A program made the position numbers and the translations under genes. This document shows positions 26,705 through 35,509 of a DNA stretch of 64,000 bases, one piece after another (position 1 is the stretch's first letter; every line of letters starts with the position of its first letter). The stretch spans positions 1,054,001 to 1,118,000 of the forward strand of contig NZ_CP107945.1 in the NCBI RefSeq assembly GCF_036057275.1, in the 5' to 3' direction. The notes under the pieces were generated by a model. The model searched no databases. It saw nothing but the letters and a program-made list of their open reading frames with translations, and was not told where the DNA came from. Origin of the DNA: Streptomyces sp. NBC_00390 (lineage in GTDB: Bacteria > Actinomycetota > Actinomycetes > Streptomycetales > Streptomycetaceae).

Positions 26705-28053
26705 CAGACATCCAGCTCGATGTCATCGGCGGACGCGGAGGGGCCTGATACTGCGGCTGCGAGGTTCCGTTCCACATCGGTGAGTTCGCTGCTGGCCACC
26801 GTCAGCTTGTAGTGCTGTCGTGGGTCGAAGTCCTCGAACTGGTCCACTCGGTCGAGCACATCACCGACGAGCTTCTTGAGGAACAGCCTGGGCGCGACGC
26901 CGACCTTGCCGCCGAGCGCCCCGCCGACTGCTGTCGCCAGGTCGGCGACGTAAACATCATCCACGAGGGCTCCGATCCGCTCGGGTGCCTCGGCCCCCGC
27001 CGCGTAGAGGTCACGGATGGTGCTTCCGAGCCCGACGAGCGACTCTTGCGTGAATCCGGGAAGCCGGACCTGCACAGCGCGTGGATTGTCGAATCGCGGG
27101 TCGGTGGTGAAGTCGGTGGCGAGGCGCTGAGACAGTGGCGCCAGCCGCTGCACGCCCTGCTGTCCGTCGTAGAAGGCGGGCGTGCCGGTGATCACGAGGT
27201 ACAGGCCGGGGAATCGCCCGGAATGCACCTCGTCGATGAGCTGCCGCAGTGCGTTGAGCGCCTTGTCCCGTGCGTCGGAGCGGACCCGCTGCAGCGTCTC
27301 CACCTCGTCGAGTACGACGAAGAGCCCGTTGTGCCCGGAGTCCCGGAGCACGGTGAGGAGGCCTTGCAGGAACCCGAGCGCCCCGAAGTGGTCGAGGTCG
27401 CCGCGTACTCCGGCCGCCCGGCGGGCGGACGCGGCGACGTGCGGCTGTCCACCGAGCCATGCCAGCACGGCCGCGGCGGTCGCCTCGTCCCCGTCGGCGA
27501 GGGCTGTCCGGTAGCCACGCAGTGCGGCGGCGAACGAGGGCGCGTGCCGGGAAACCTCGGACAGCCGGGCCACGAGCAGCTTCTCGACCTCCTGGGGCAG
27601 CTCGTCCTCGGTGGCACCGCCGGCGAGGGCATCTTCCTCGAGGGCGTAGAACCAGGCGTCGATGACCGGCCGCAGGGCGCTGGGTGGGAAGCTGGACGTG
27701 GTCAGGCGCTCTGTCAGCCGCCGGTAGACGGTCTCCAGCCTGTGCAGCGGCGTCTCGTTCTCGGAGATCTGGATCTCGGCCACCGCGAAGTTGCGCCGCT
27801 TGGCCCGCTCACCCAGCCACCGGGTGAAGAAGGTCTTGCCGGAGCCGTACTCACCGCGCACCGCCTTGAACATCGACGAGCCGGATTCGACCGCTGCCAG
27901 CTCCGCGTCGAGCGCCGCCTCGAAGCGGTCGAGGCCGGTGGCGAGCAGGTCGAGCCCGCTCTCAGGGACGGCTCCGCGCCGCAGGGCGTCGATGACCGAG
28001 CGGCGGCGGGCCGCGCTCACCTGGACAGGGCGTTGAGGTCCGGTGGTGCTCAC
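26704..28053 (-). CDS. brxD: BREX-2 ATP-binding protein BrxD
   Basis: This 449-residue AAA-like ATPase has Walker A GEYGSGKTFFTRWL (~residues 66-79) and Walker B LFVVLDEVETLQ (~residue 250), as in BrxD proteins of type 2 BREX. The GTPAFYDGQQG segment is also characteristic. Its role within BREX is unassigned beyond an ATPase that is often next to BrxHI. GTG 28053 was preferred, with the sequence STTGPQRPVQVSAARRR following; the open frame continues to 28188 into the divergent promoter and is not used. The gene is the first of the minus-strand brxD-brxHI pair and is separated from pglZ by the inserted genes. Confidence 0.85.
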   Translation of the reverse strand: MSTTGPQRPVQVSAARRRSVIDALRRGAVPESGLDLLATGLDRFEAALDAELAAVESGSSMFKAVRGEYGSGKTFFTRWLGERAKRRNFAVAEIQISENETPLHRLETVYRRLTERLTTSSFPPSALRPVIDAWFYALEEDALAGGATEDELPQEVEKLLVARLSEVSRHAPSFAAALRGYRTALADGDEATAAAVLAWLGGQPHVAASARRAAGVRGDLDHFGALGFLQGLLTVLRDSGHNGLFVVLDEVETLQRVRSDARDKALNALRQLIDEVHSGRFPGLYLVITGTPAFYDGQQGVQRLAPLSQRLATDFTTDPRFDNPRAVQVRLPGFTQESLVGLGSTIRDLYAAGAEAPERIGALVDDVYVADLATAVGGALGGKVGVAPRLFLKKLVGDVLDRVDQFEDFDPRQHYKLTVASSELTDVERNLAAAVSGPSASADDIELDV

Positions 28054-28156
28054 GGCACCAGTCTTCCACTGACCGGAGCACTCCCGTACGGACGGGGACC
28101 AGCCGGCGATCGGAGCAGGATCCCGACCATCCGGCCACCCTACTTCCGCGAATCGG

Positions 28157-28185
28157 TTGACGGTGACCCAGGACATTGCTGGAAT
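28157..28185 (+). promoter_or_regulatory. candidate vegetative promoter for the DUF262 bicistron
   Basis: TTGACG at 28157-28162 and TGGAAT at 28180-28185 are spaced by 17 bases, a good match to the Streptomyces housekeeping sigma consensus (TTGACR and TANNNT with one weak position). The predicted transcript start near 28192 lies after the TTG at 28176, so the longest open frame cannot be used from this promoter. Confidence 0.5.
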
Positions 28186-28223
28186 CACTCTCTGTACAGG
28201 TAGCAGGGGTGGAAGAGGTCCAG

Positions 28224-30041
28224 GTGGCAGCGCTCGACAACGTGAAACTCAAGGACGTGCTGGTGGAGGTCTCCTCCGGGGTGCTCCAACTGCCGGACTT
28301 CCAGCGGGACTGGAAGTGGGACGACGACCGTATCCGGGCGATCATCGCCACGGTCACGCTCGACTATCCGCTCGGCGTCGTCATGACGCTGCAGACGGGC
28401 GGCGCGACCCGCTTCCGCTCACGAACCCTCACCGGGGCGCGGCCCGAGGGCGATCCCAAGCCCGAGCTCCTGTTGCTGGACGGGCAGCAGCGGCTCACCT
28501 CACTTTTCCAGGCCTTATGCCTCGATGTCCCGGTGGAGACCTCGGACGCCCGGGGCAAGCCCATCCAGCGCTGGTACTACATCGACATCGCCAAGGCGGT
28601 CGGTCCGCCGTCGGAGCGCGACGAGGCGATCGTGTCGGTGCCCGCGGACAAGGTGCTCCGCACCGACTTCAACCGCACGGTGGTGCTCGACCTGCGCAGG
28701 GTCGAGGACGAGTGCGCGGCGGGGCTCTTCCCTCTCCACTTCGTCTTCGACGCCCAGCGGGTGAACACCTGGAAGAAGGCGTACATCAAGGCCAACGAGG
28801 ACAGGAACTGGGACCTGTGGGGCCAGTTCGACGACCTGGTCCTCCAGCAGGTCCGCACCTTCCAGGTGCCGATGATCCGGCTGGCCGCCTCCACTTCCAT
28901 GGACGCCGTATGCGCCGTGTTCGAACGGGTCAACACGGGCGGTGTGCCCCTCAACGTCTTCGAGCTGCTCACCGCCACCTACGCCGGCGACCAGGAGTAT
29001 GTGGACCGCACCGGCGACTACTACCAGCTACCGGGGGTGTGGCGCGAGATCAAGCATGCTCTCGCGACCAAGTACCCGGTGTTCGGGCGTCTGGAGAGTG
29101 GCCTCGAGAACGGCCTCAGCAGCAGCGACTTCCTCCAGGCCATCGCGCTGGTCCGCACTTGGGAGCGGAAGCAGACGGGCATCGGCACCGCCGTGTCGTG
29201 CAAGCGGCGGGACCTGCTGGACCTCCCCCTGGCCGACTTCGTGCGCCTGGCCCCCCAGGTCGCCGACGCCTTCGCCTGGGTGGGCGACTTCCTGGAGCGG
29301 CAGTGCATCGTCCGCTCCAACGATCTGCCCTACAAGACGCAGCTCGTGCCGCTGGCCGCCGTCCGCGCCATCCTGCGCGAGGAGACGGAACGTCTGGCGG
29401 CTGAGCAGATGATCGAGCAGTGGTACTGGTGCGGGGTGCTCGGGGAGATGTACGGGGGCTCCACAGAGACACGCTTCACCCGTGACGTCGAGCAGCTCGT
29501 GCCCTGGATCCGACGGGAGGACCGCGCGCCCGACACCGTCGTGGACGCGTTCTTCTTCGCCGACCGACTCGACAACCTCACCACGCGAAACAGCGCCGCT
29601 TACAAGGGGATCTACGCCCTGCTGATCAAACAGGGCGCGGTGGACTGGCACTTCACTGGCGCTCCACTCAGCCCGGGGAGGCTGGACGAGTACAGCGTGA
29701 ACATCCGGCAGATCTTCCCCAAGGCATGGTTCCGGCGGAGCAACAGCCAGGGCCTGCCGGAGAACTCGATCGTGAACAAGACTCCACTGTCCTACCGCGC
29801 CTCGATGGACATGAACGGAGCACCGGCCACCTACCTGCCAACGCTGATCACTGCCTCCGACATGCGCCCCGAGTGGTTCGACGATGTGCTCGCCACCCAC
29901 CTGATCGACCCGGAGGCCCTGCGCGACAACGACTACGAGCGCTTCTACCACGACCGCTCCAAGCAGTTGCAGGACCTGGTGCACGTCGCCATGGGCAAGC
30001 GGACCATGCTCCGTGACCTCCCGGAGGGCGACGCCCGATGA
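28224..30041 (+). CDS. DUF262 (GmrSD-like) protein with degenerate HNH domain
   Basis: In this protein of about 605 residues the N-terminal DUF262 domain is plain: LPDFQRDWKWDDDRIRAII, then the NTP-binding LLDGQQRLTSLF (~residues 84-95) and VFERVNTGGVPLN. DUF262 is the NTPase half of GmrSD-type IV restriction enzymes that attack modified DNA. At the place of the C-terminal DUF1524/HNH nuclease I read NIRQIFPKAW (~492-501) and NSIVNKTPLS (~514-523). Intact relatives have H-H-x-F-P there, so both histidines are replaced. Codon 98 is TTA (28515-28517). GTG 28224 has GGAAGAGG upstream and fits the promoter at 28157; 28209 and 28176 are alternatives. It overlaps the next gene by four bases. Confidence 0.8.
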   Translation: MAALDNVKLKDVLVEVSSGVLQLPDFQRDWKWDDDRIRAIIATVTLDYPLGVVMTLQTGGATRFRSRTLTGARPEGDPKPELLLLDGQQRLTSLFQALCLDVPVETSDARGKPIQRWYYIDIAKAVGPPSERDEAIVSVPADKVLRTDFNRTVVLDLRRVEDECAAGLFPLHFVFDAQRVNTWKKAYIKANEDRNWDLWGQFDDLVLQQVRTFQVPMIRLAASTSMDAVCAVFERVNTGGVPLNVFELLTATYAGDQEYVDRTGDYYQLPGVWREIKHALATKYPVFGRLESGLENGLSSSDFLQAIALVRTWERKQTGIGTAVSCKRRDLLDLPLADFVRLAPQVADAFAWVGDFLERQCIVRSNDLPYKTQLVPLAAVRAILREETERLAAEQMIEQWYWCGVLGEMYGGSTETRFTRDVEQLVPWIRREDRAPDTVVDAFFFADRLDNLTTRNSAAYKGIYALLIKQGAVDWHFTGAPLSPGRLDEYSVNIRQIFPKAWFRRSNSQGLPENSIVNKTPLSYRASMDMNGAPATYLPTLITASDMRPEWFDDVLATHLIDPEALRDNDYERFYHDRSKQLQDLVHVAMGKRTMLRDLPEGDAR

Positions 30042-31084
30042 CTACCAGGCCGAGCGAAACGGACATCACCTCGCTCAAGGGCAGGACCGTGCCCGTGCAG
30101 GACATCCTCGACCTGTTCCAGGTCAGGGTCCGCGACCACCGGTCGGTGCACCTGATCTCGCAGGCGCTGACGGACGCCGGACTGACGACGCTGCCGGACT
30201 TCGCCGTCTGCGGCCCGCGCCGCAGCGTCGACGTGGTGCCGATCGCCGCTGTCCCCGCCCAGGCCACGCCGCCGAACGAGACGGTGGACGAAGACGAGGA
30301 GGCGCTGCCCTCCCATGCCCTCCCGCAGCGTCTGCTTCTCGGCGACATCCCGTCGGCCCGGCGCGGTGCGGTGTGCGTCGGCCCCGGTACGCCCCTGGCG
30401 CAGGCCACGTTCCTGATGCGCACCGAAGGCGTCCCGCAGATTCCGGTGACCACCGGCATGGCACAGATCCACGGGGTGGTCACCTGGCGATCCGTGGCCA
30501 GGATGTACGAGGCGGGCAAACCGCCGACGCTGGACAACGCGATGGAGAAGGACTCGCTGCCGCTCGCCGACGCACGCCAGGAGTTCTTCGCCGCGCTGCC
30601 CGTCATTCGCGAGCACGGCTATCTGCTGGTACGCGGCAACGACGGCTGCTTGTCAGGCATCGTCACCGCCGCGGACGTCACGGAGCGCTTCGAGGGCTCG
30701 GCACGGCCCTTCTTCATCGTCGGAGAGATCGAGTCCCTGCTGCGCCGCTGCCTGGGGGCGGCGCTGGACCAGGAGGCCGTGAAGGCGGTCCAGACGAACA
30801 AGAAGGCCGAGCACCGCACCGGTCAGGTGTCTGACCTGATGTTCGGCGACTACCTGAAACTTCTGGACGGTGACCAGACGAAGCAGTCGATGGCCGAGCG
30901 CGCGGACGTCAATTGGACGGCCTTGAACTGGCAGAGCATGCCCCGGGAGCAGTTCATCGGCAGGCTGAAGCGGGTGAAGGACATCCGCAACCGCATCGCC
31001 CACTTCGACGAGAAGCCGCTCCCGAAGCAGATGATCGACGAGCTGACGACCTTCGCGAAGGTACTGCGGGAGTTCGTGTCCTGA
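30038..31084 (+). CDS. CBS-domain protein with C-terminal HEPN-like motif
   Basis: In this 348-residue protein residues ~100-240 form a pair of CBS motifs (VGPGTPLAQATFLMRTEGVPQIPV..., IHGVVTWRSVARM, then HGYLLVRGNDGCLSGIVTAADVTERF), which usually sense adenine nucleotides. The C-terminal ~100 residues are helical and contain RNRIAH at 317-322, an RxxxxH match to the HEPN ribonuclease signature, in a setting (LKRVKDIRNRIAHFDE) like other HEPN/Swt1-type ends. Start ATG overlaps the DUF262 stop (ATGA), so the pair is translationally coupled and likely acts together. A nucleotide-gated RNase is the attractive reading, but no activity is shown by sequence alone. Confidence 0.7.
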   Translation: MTTRPSETDITSLKGRTVPVQDILDLFQVRVRDHRSVHLISQALTDAGLTTLPDFAVCGPRRSVDVVPIAAVPAQATPPNETVDEDEEALPSHALPQRLLLGDIPSARRGAVCVGPGTPLAQATFLMRTEGVPQIPVTTGMAQIHGVVTWRSVARMYEAGKPPTLDNAMEKDSLPLADARQEFFAALPVIREHGYLLVRGNDGCLSGIVTAADVTERFEGSARPFFIVGEIESLLRRCLGAALDQEAVKAVQTNKKAEHRTGQVSDLMFGDYLKLLDGDQTKQSMAERADVNWTALNWQSMPREQFIGRLKRVKDIRNRIAHFDEKPLPKQMIDELTTFAKVLREFVS

Positions 31085-31124
31085 ACTGCCCCGGGCCTGC
31101 CGCCTGCAGCCGCTGCTCGCCCTC

Positions 31125-32462
31125 TCATCCTGAGTTGTAGCCCCACCGAGCCTTGCCGTCCTTACCCATGAAGCACTTCGCGGGCCGCCCGTCGAACGTT
31201 GTCGCGATGGCGCCCACCGGGGAACAGAACTGCCCGAACTGGAGACCAGACTGCCCACCGGTGCTGCCACCCGAGGTGCTGGAGGAGCCGCCGGTGGTCG
31301 ATCCTCCGCCGGTGGATCCTCCGTTGGTGGACGAGCCCCCACCGTTACTGCCCGCACTGGTGCTGCCACCCGAGGTGGTTCCGTAGGAGGGCTGGGGACG
31401 CGGTTTCGGCTTGGGCTTGGGCTTCGGACTGGGTTGAGTGCAGGGATCACCGGGACTGATCAGCCACAGATCCACCTGCGTGCTGACCGAGACCTCGATG
31501 TCAGGTTCCGGTTGCTGCCGGCACACCGGCCAGTCAGACAGGTCACGCGACCCCTCGTTCAGACGCTTGCCGGTATGCGCGTGGAAGAGGAAGGTGCGAT
31601 CAAGACCGAGGTCGCCGAGGGTGGTCGAGGCCTCCTCGTACCGGTTCCCGACGAGTTCCGGCATCACGACCCTGCGGGCACCGTGAAGCCGCAGCGGACA
31701 CTCCTCCCGCTCGGGAACCGCGTACAGCGTCAGCGCCGTGACGGACGGGCGGACCGTCTCGTCGTGGGAAGGACTCTGAAAGCAGACCCGCCAACCTGGC
31801 TCGGTCGTCTTCACCGGCCGGTGGGCGGAGGAAGCGTCGGCTGCCGATACCCTCAGCCAGGCAGGGGCGCCGGCCTCCGCGATTGCTGTGGAGAGCGGAG
31901 TCCCGCTGAAATCGGCGACGCCCACGGCGCGGTCCGTACGAACCTGCGCCGCGTCCTCCTCCCCTCCGGAGCCCGTCCCCAGGCCGGTGAAGAACAGCAC
32001 GGCCGCGCCCGTGGAGATCAGGACAGGGTGTCGGCGCACCCAGGTGAAGAGCCGCTTCCCCCGGCCGGGGCGCAACGGGGATTCGGGAGGAAGGAGTTCC
32101 CCCCTGGCCTGGAGGAGCTCGCCCTTGGGGTCGAGTTTCGAGCCGTGCAGCTTGTGCGGCCGCCCCTCGACGAGGATCTCGACGGAGTCGAACATGCCAT
32201 AGGTGCGACGGAGGATCCGGAAGGGCTTGGGCACGCGGGTCGCCTTGGGCGACCCGAAGTGCCGGAGCAGGATGAGGCCGTTCCTCGTGAGGACGGCATC
32301 GCCCCAACCGTTGTGGTAGAGGGCTCGGACGGTCTCGCCGGGTCCGAGCACCTCCAGCAGGACCTTGGCCTCGTCGTTGGTGAGGGAGATCCTCTCGCCG
32401 GCAGCGGCCGTGGCGGTACGGGGGTCGGTTCGCAGTTGGCGCTGCGCGGCACTCTCGGACAT
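31125..32462 (-). CDS. transmembrane protein with PASTA-like domain and cysteine-containing C-terminal module
   Basis: This 445-residue protein has an N-terminal cytoplasmic part of about 130 residues that looks like a small beta-rich (PH-like) domain (GDAVLTRNGLILLRHFG), a basic stretch, then one transmembrane helix (VLISTGAAVLFFTGLGTG, ~150-168). The outside part includes a PASTA-like domain (MPELVGNRYEEASTTLGDLG, ~270-340), a KPKPKPKPRP linker, Gly-Ser-Thr repeats and a final module with two cysteines (FCSPVGAIATTFDG and PAKCFMGKDG). PASTA domains bind cell-wall muropeptides in Ser/Thr kinases. It sits between pglZ and the DUF262 operon, converging on the latter. Confidence 0.75.
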   Translation of the reverse strand: MSESAAQRQLRTDPRTATAAAGERISLTNDEAKVLLEVLGPGETVRALYHNGWGDAVLTRNGLILLRHFGSPKATRVPKPFRILRRTYGMFDSVEILVEGRPHKLHGSKLDPKGELLQARGELLPPESPLRPGRGKRLFTWVRRHPVLISTGAAVLFFTGLGTGSGGEEDAAQVRTDRAVGVADFSGTPLSTAIAEAGAPAWLRVSAADASSAHRPVKTTEPGWRVCFQSPSHDETVRPSVTALTLYAVPEREECPLRLHGARRVVMPELVGNRYEEASTTLGDLGLDRTFLFHAHTGKRLNEGSRDLSDWPVCRQQPEPDIEVSVSTQVDLWLISPGDPCTQPSPKPKPKPKPRPQPSYGTTSGGSTSAGSNGGGSSTNGGSTGGGSTTGGSSSTSGGSTGGQSGLQFGQFCSPVGAIATTFDGRPAKCFMGKDGKARWGYNSG

Positions 32463-32468
32463 GCGGGG

Positions 32469-32474
32469 ATATTA
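32469..32474 (-). promoter_or_regulatory. candidate -10 (TAATAT) of the PASTA gene
   Basis: On the minus strand TAATAT lies only six bases upstream of the ATG at 32462. If it is used, the mRNA would begin at or next to the start codon, a leaderless transcript of the type frequent in Streptomyces. No ribosome binding site is visible before this ATG, which agrees, but no clear -35 was found. Confidence 0.3.
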
Positions 32475-32611
32475 GCGACTGATACGCAAAAGGCGGCCCC
32501 CGGTGTCACTTCGTCACCGACCTGTGCCCTGCTCTCCATCCCGCCCCGGCTCATGCTGGTCGGGACGCCTCCGTGCCCGCCTCTGGAAGCGCGGAGGCAC
32601 CCCGGAGCGGG

Positions 32612-35509
32612 TCAGCCGCCCACGAGGGCGAACTGCTCCCGCAGCAGGGCCACATGGAGCCGCAACGTGCGCCCGTCGGGCAGGGTCTCCAGGACCTGTA
32701 CGCCGTCATAGTTGAGGAGTTGGCGCAGGACAGCGGCGAAGCCGTCGCCACGGGTCGGCGGAAGGCCGATGCGCTGAGCCAGGGCGGTGGCCGGGAGGGT
32801 GCCGCCTGCCTCCAGCAGGGCTGCCAGTGCCTTCTTGACCTGTTCCTGCGGCGGTTTGCGGGCGAGAAGGCCGGTCTGGGCCTGGTAGGTGTCCGATGCG
32901 AGAAGCCCGGTGACGAGGGTTTCGTCCGGGGAGACGAGCTGGGGCTCGACGATGGTGTCGTCGCCGCCCGGGGCCAGGGTGACGTCGAAGAGCGAATCGT
33001 GGGTCCGCGCGATCTCGGCCTGGCTCTTCTTCGGCTTCACGGAGGTCTTCTTCGCCACGGAAGCCGGAGGCTGCACCGGCTGAGGGCGGGCCGGTGCCGA
33101 CGGCGCGAGCGTCCACCACTCGGGGCGCTGGTCCCCCAGTTCGCGCCAGCCCTTGGGGGCAACCGCGTTGAACGGAAGGAACGCCAGCACCGGGATGGTG
33201 AACTCGGCGAGCGATGCACCACCGTGGTAGCCGGCCTTGAGCGCGGTGTAGCGGGAGTCGGCGTCCCACAGGGCGACGATCGACGCACCCGGCTCGGGCC
33301 AGACCACGCGGGGGCCGGACAGAGCGACTTCCCGTTCGGCCATGAGGCCGTCGGGCAGGCGGTGGCGTGCGGACCCCGGGTCGGTGGCATCGGCCTTGAC
33401 GCCGTGACGGTCGACGACGTGGCCGTGGTCGCTGGTGATGATCACGGCCATGCCCTGGGTCGCCGCGACGCGCATGAGGTCGCGGAGCATTCCGATGTCG
33501 TCGACGTGCCATGCGCCGTTGCCGAGCTTCTGCTCCTTGGCGAGTTTGTCGTCGATGGTGTTGAGGACGACAGCCACGTGGGTCCTGCCGTCGTCCAAAG
33601 CCGCGGTGAGCGCCGGTCCGAAGGTGTCGCCCGCGCTCTCGGTACGCAGGTCGTCCTTGTGGAACACGGCGGCAGGGGCGCCTCCCCACCATTTGTGCGC
33701 AGGGAACAGCCGAGTCTCGTCGGCCTGCGTCCCCTTCATCAGGGTGCCCGCGAACAGGGACGTGCGAGACACGGCCGTGAGGGTGGGCAGCGCAGCCGCC
33801 ATCGCGCGCCGGTGCGGGGCACCGTCCGGCATCGGATCGAACTCGGCCCAGGAGCGGCGCAGTTCCTCGCCGAGTTCGGTCGCGATGGCGGCACTCATAC
33901 CGTCCAGCACGAGCAGCATCACGCGGCGCCCGGGATCGTGCTGGACGACGGGCTTCACGATCCGGTCGAGGAAGTTCTCGACGGTCAGCATCGAGCCGGA
34001 CTGGGTCCCCGACTCGGTCCACAGCGCGAGGGTGCGGGCGAAGGCGCGGTCGATGTCGCGCCGGCGGTCACGCACCCGGGTGCCGAGCGTGTCGTACGCG
34101 GACTTCAGGACGGGGTCGGGGTCGCCACCCGCCTCGATGTGTTCGAGGGCCTGGTCGACCCAGCCGGTCTCGGAGAGGTGGCGCCTTATGCCCGCGGAGA
34201 CGTTGTCCGACTCGGTGGCCGGGGCGGCTGCCAGCCAGCGTGCGAGCCGCTGACCCATGCGGGCCCGCTCGACGCGGGCGTGCTCGTCCGGGTCGGAGGC
34301 GCGCAGATGACCTTCGAGGCTGCGGATGGCGTCGGCCGCGGCCTGGGGGTGCCCTGTGGCCAGGGCGCGTCCCACGGCGGTGAAGCGGGCTTCGAGTCCG
34401 CCGGCCATGACGGGGCTCGCCTCGACGGCGGACTCCGCGCCGAACTGGCGGGCCAGCGAGGACGCCCTGTCGAGCACGGTCGTGGTGAGCCGGCGTGCCT
34501 CACGCGCCGCGTCGGTATCGGTGCCGCCGCGGCGTGACGCGGTGGCGAGGAGCGCGCCGGTGTACTCCTCGGCGGTGCGGGCGAAGACGGACACCAGTGC
34601 GTCCAGCTCGTCCCCCTGCGCGGGTGGCTGCTCACCGAGGTACCGCTCGGCCCGGCCTCTGCTCTGGTAGGTGGCGGCGTCGGGTTCGGCGTGCAGCCAC
34701 AGTGCGGCGCACACGAGGCCGAAGGCCACGGCGTCGGTGCCGTGTTCGGCGTGGACAAGTGCCAGCAGAGCCCGGCCCGCGAGGCCCGCCTGGTCCTCCT
34801 CACCGAGGAACTCGGTCATGCCTGCGCGTTCGGGCCCACGCAGGTCCAGGAGGCGTTCCGGTCCGCCAGGGCTGAGCGACCAGTGCAGCAGGGTGTGCGC
34901 GTCGAGTCGGTCGTCGCCGGGGCGGCGGGAGCCGCCGTCGGTGTCGTACCGGCCGATGCGCAGGCGCCGCAGGGCGAGCGAGGTGAGTGCGTGCTGGCGG
35001 GTCAGCCAGCCGCCGGGGACTTCGGGCCAGCCGCCGGGCGGTGTGGCGTCGAGCAGGGCCTCGGCCGCCCAGCTGATGTTCCGCAGCCTGCCGTCGATCG
35101 TGTCCGCGCCGAACGCCTCGCGCACCACGTCCCAGCTGTCGACGGTGTCTATGCGCCACTTGTGGACGCGGGCGAGGATGGCCGGGTCGAGTTCGTGCTG
35201 CTCGCGGTCGGTGAGCACCACGAGCACCGCCGGGCCGGTGGCTTTCTCGGCGAGGTGGTCGAGCACCAGCTCATGCACGGCGAGCGGGGACGGCGCGACC
35301 GCCACACGCGCGGTCAGGCCCTCGCCCCACGCGGGCTCGGCGGACCCGTCCCACTGCGGGGTGGACCGCAGCAGCACGGCGCGCCGCTTGCCGCCGCTCC
35401 CGGTGGTGAGGGAGGCGGCGAGGGACGCCTGGGACGACAGATACTGGGTGACGGTCGCGGTGTTCAACCGGACCGCGCCCGGTACGGCGGCGGCAGTGGT
35501 AGTGCTCAT
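32612..35509 (-). CDS. pglZ: BREX-2 phosphatase PglZ
   Basis: This 965-residue protein belongs to the alkaline phosphatase superfamily. The PglZ metal-site motifs are visible: [17 protein letters not shown] (nucleophile and metal aspartate, ~residue 532) and [13 protein letters not shown] (~690-702). PglZ is the universal BREX protein and is needed for both host DNA methylation and phage resistance. The N-terminal ~430 residues are helical and BREX-2-specific. ATG 35509 overlaps the pglY stop by four bases (ATGA). The size fits the family. It is the last of the four Pgl genes here; brxD, normally next, is displaced by 4.5 kb. Confidence 0.92.
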   Translation of the reverse strand: MSTTTAAAVPGAVRLNTATVTQYLSSQASLAASLTTGSGGKRRAVLLRSTPQWDGSAEPAWGEGLTARVAVAPSPLAVHELVLDHLAEKATGPAVLVVLTDREQHELDPAILARVHKWRIDTVDSWDVVREAFGADTIDGRLRNISWAAEALLDATPPGGWPEVPGGWLTRQHALTSLALRRLRIGRYDTDGGSRRPGDDRLDAHTLLHWSLSPGGPERLLDLRGPERAGMTEFLGEEDQAGLAGRALLALVHAEHGTDAVAFGLVCAALWLHAEPDAATYQSRGRAERYLGEQPPAQGDELDALVSVFARTAEEYTGALLATASRRGGTDTDAAREARRLTTTVLDRASSLARQFGAESAVEASPVMAGGLEARFTAVGRALATGHPQAAADAIRSLEGHLRASDPDEHARVERARMGQRLARWLAAAPATESDNVSAGIRRHLSETGWVDQALEHIEAGGDPDPVLKSAYDTLGTRVRDRRRDIDRAFARTLALWTESGTQSGSMLTVENFLDRIVKPVVQHDPGRRVMLLVLDGMSAAIATELGEELRRSWAEFDPMPDGAPHRRAMAAALPTLTAVSRTSLFAGTLMKGTQADETRLFPAHKWWGGAPAAVFHKDDLRTESAGDTFGPALTAALDDGRTHVAVVLNTIDDKLAKEQKLGNGAWHVDDIGMLRDLMRVAATQGMAVIITSDHGHVVDRHGVKADATDPGSARHRLPDGLMAEREVALSGPRVVWPEPGASIVALWDADSRYTALKAGYHGGASLAEFTIPVLAFLPFNAVAPKGWRELGDQRPEWWTLAPSAPARPQPVQPPASVAKKTSVKPKKSQAEIARTHDSLFDVTLAPGGDDTIVEPQLVSPDETLVTGLLASDTYQAQTGLLARKPPQEQVKKALAALLEAGGTLPATALAQRIGLPPTRGDGFAAVLRQLLNYDGVQVLETLPDGRTLRLHVALLREQFALVGG

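Noticed and set aside
28176..28223. TTG 28176 as the DUF262 start
   Set aside because: It lies within the candidate promoter and upstream of its predicted transcript start; GTG 28224 has a better ribosome binding site.
31290..31440. Gly/Ser/Thr and Lys/Pro codon repeats as a CRISPR or DNA repeat element
   Set aside because: They encode the in-frame low-complexity linker of the PASTA protein.
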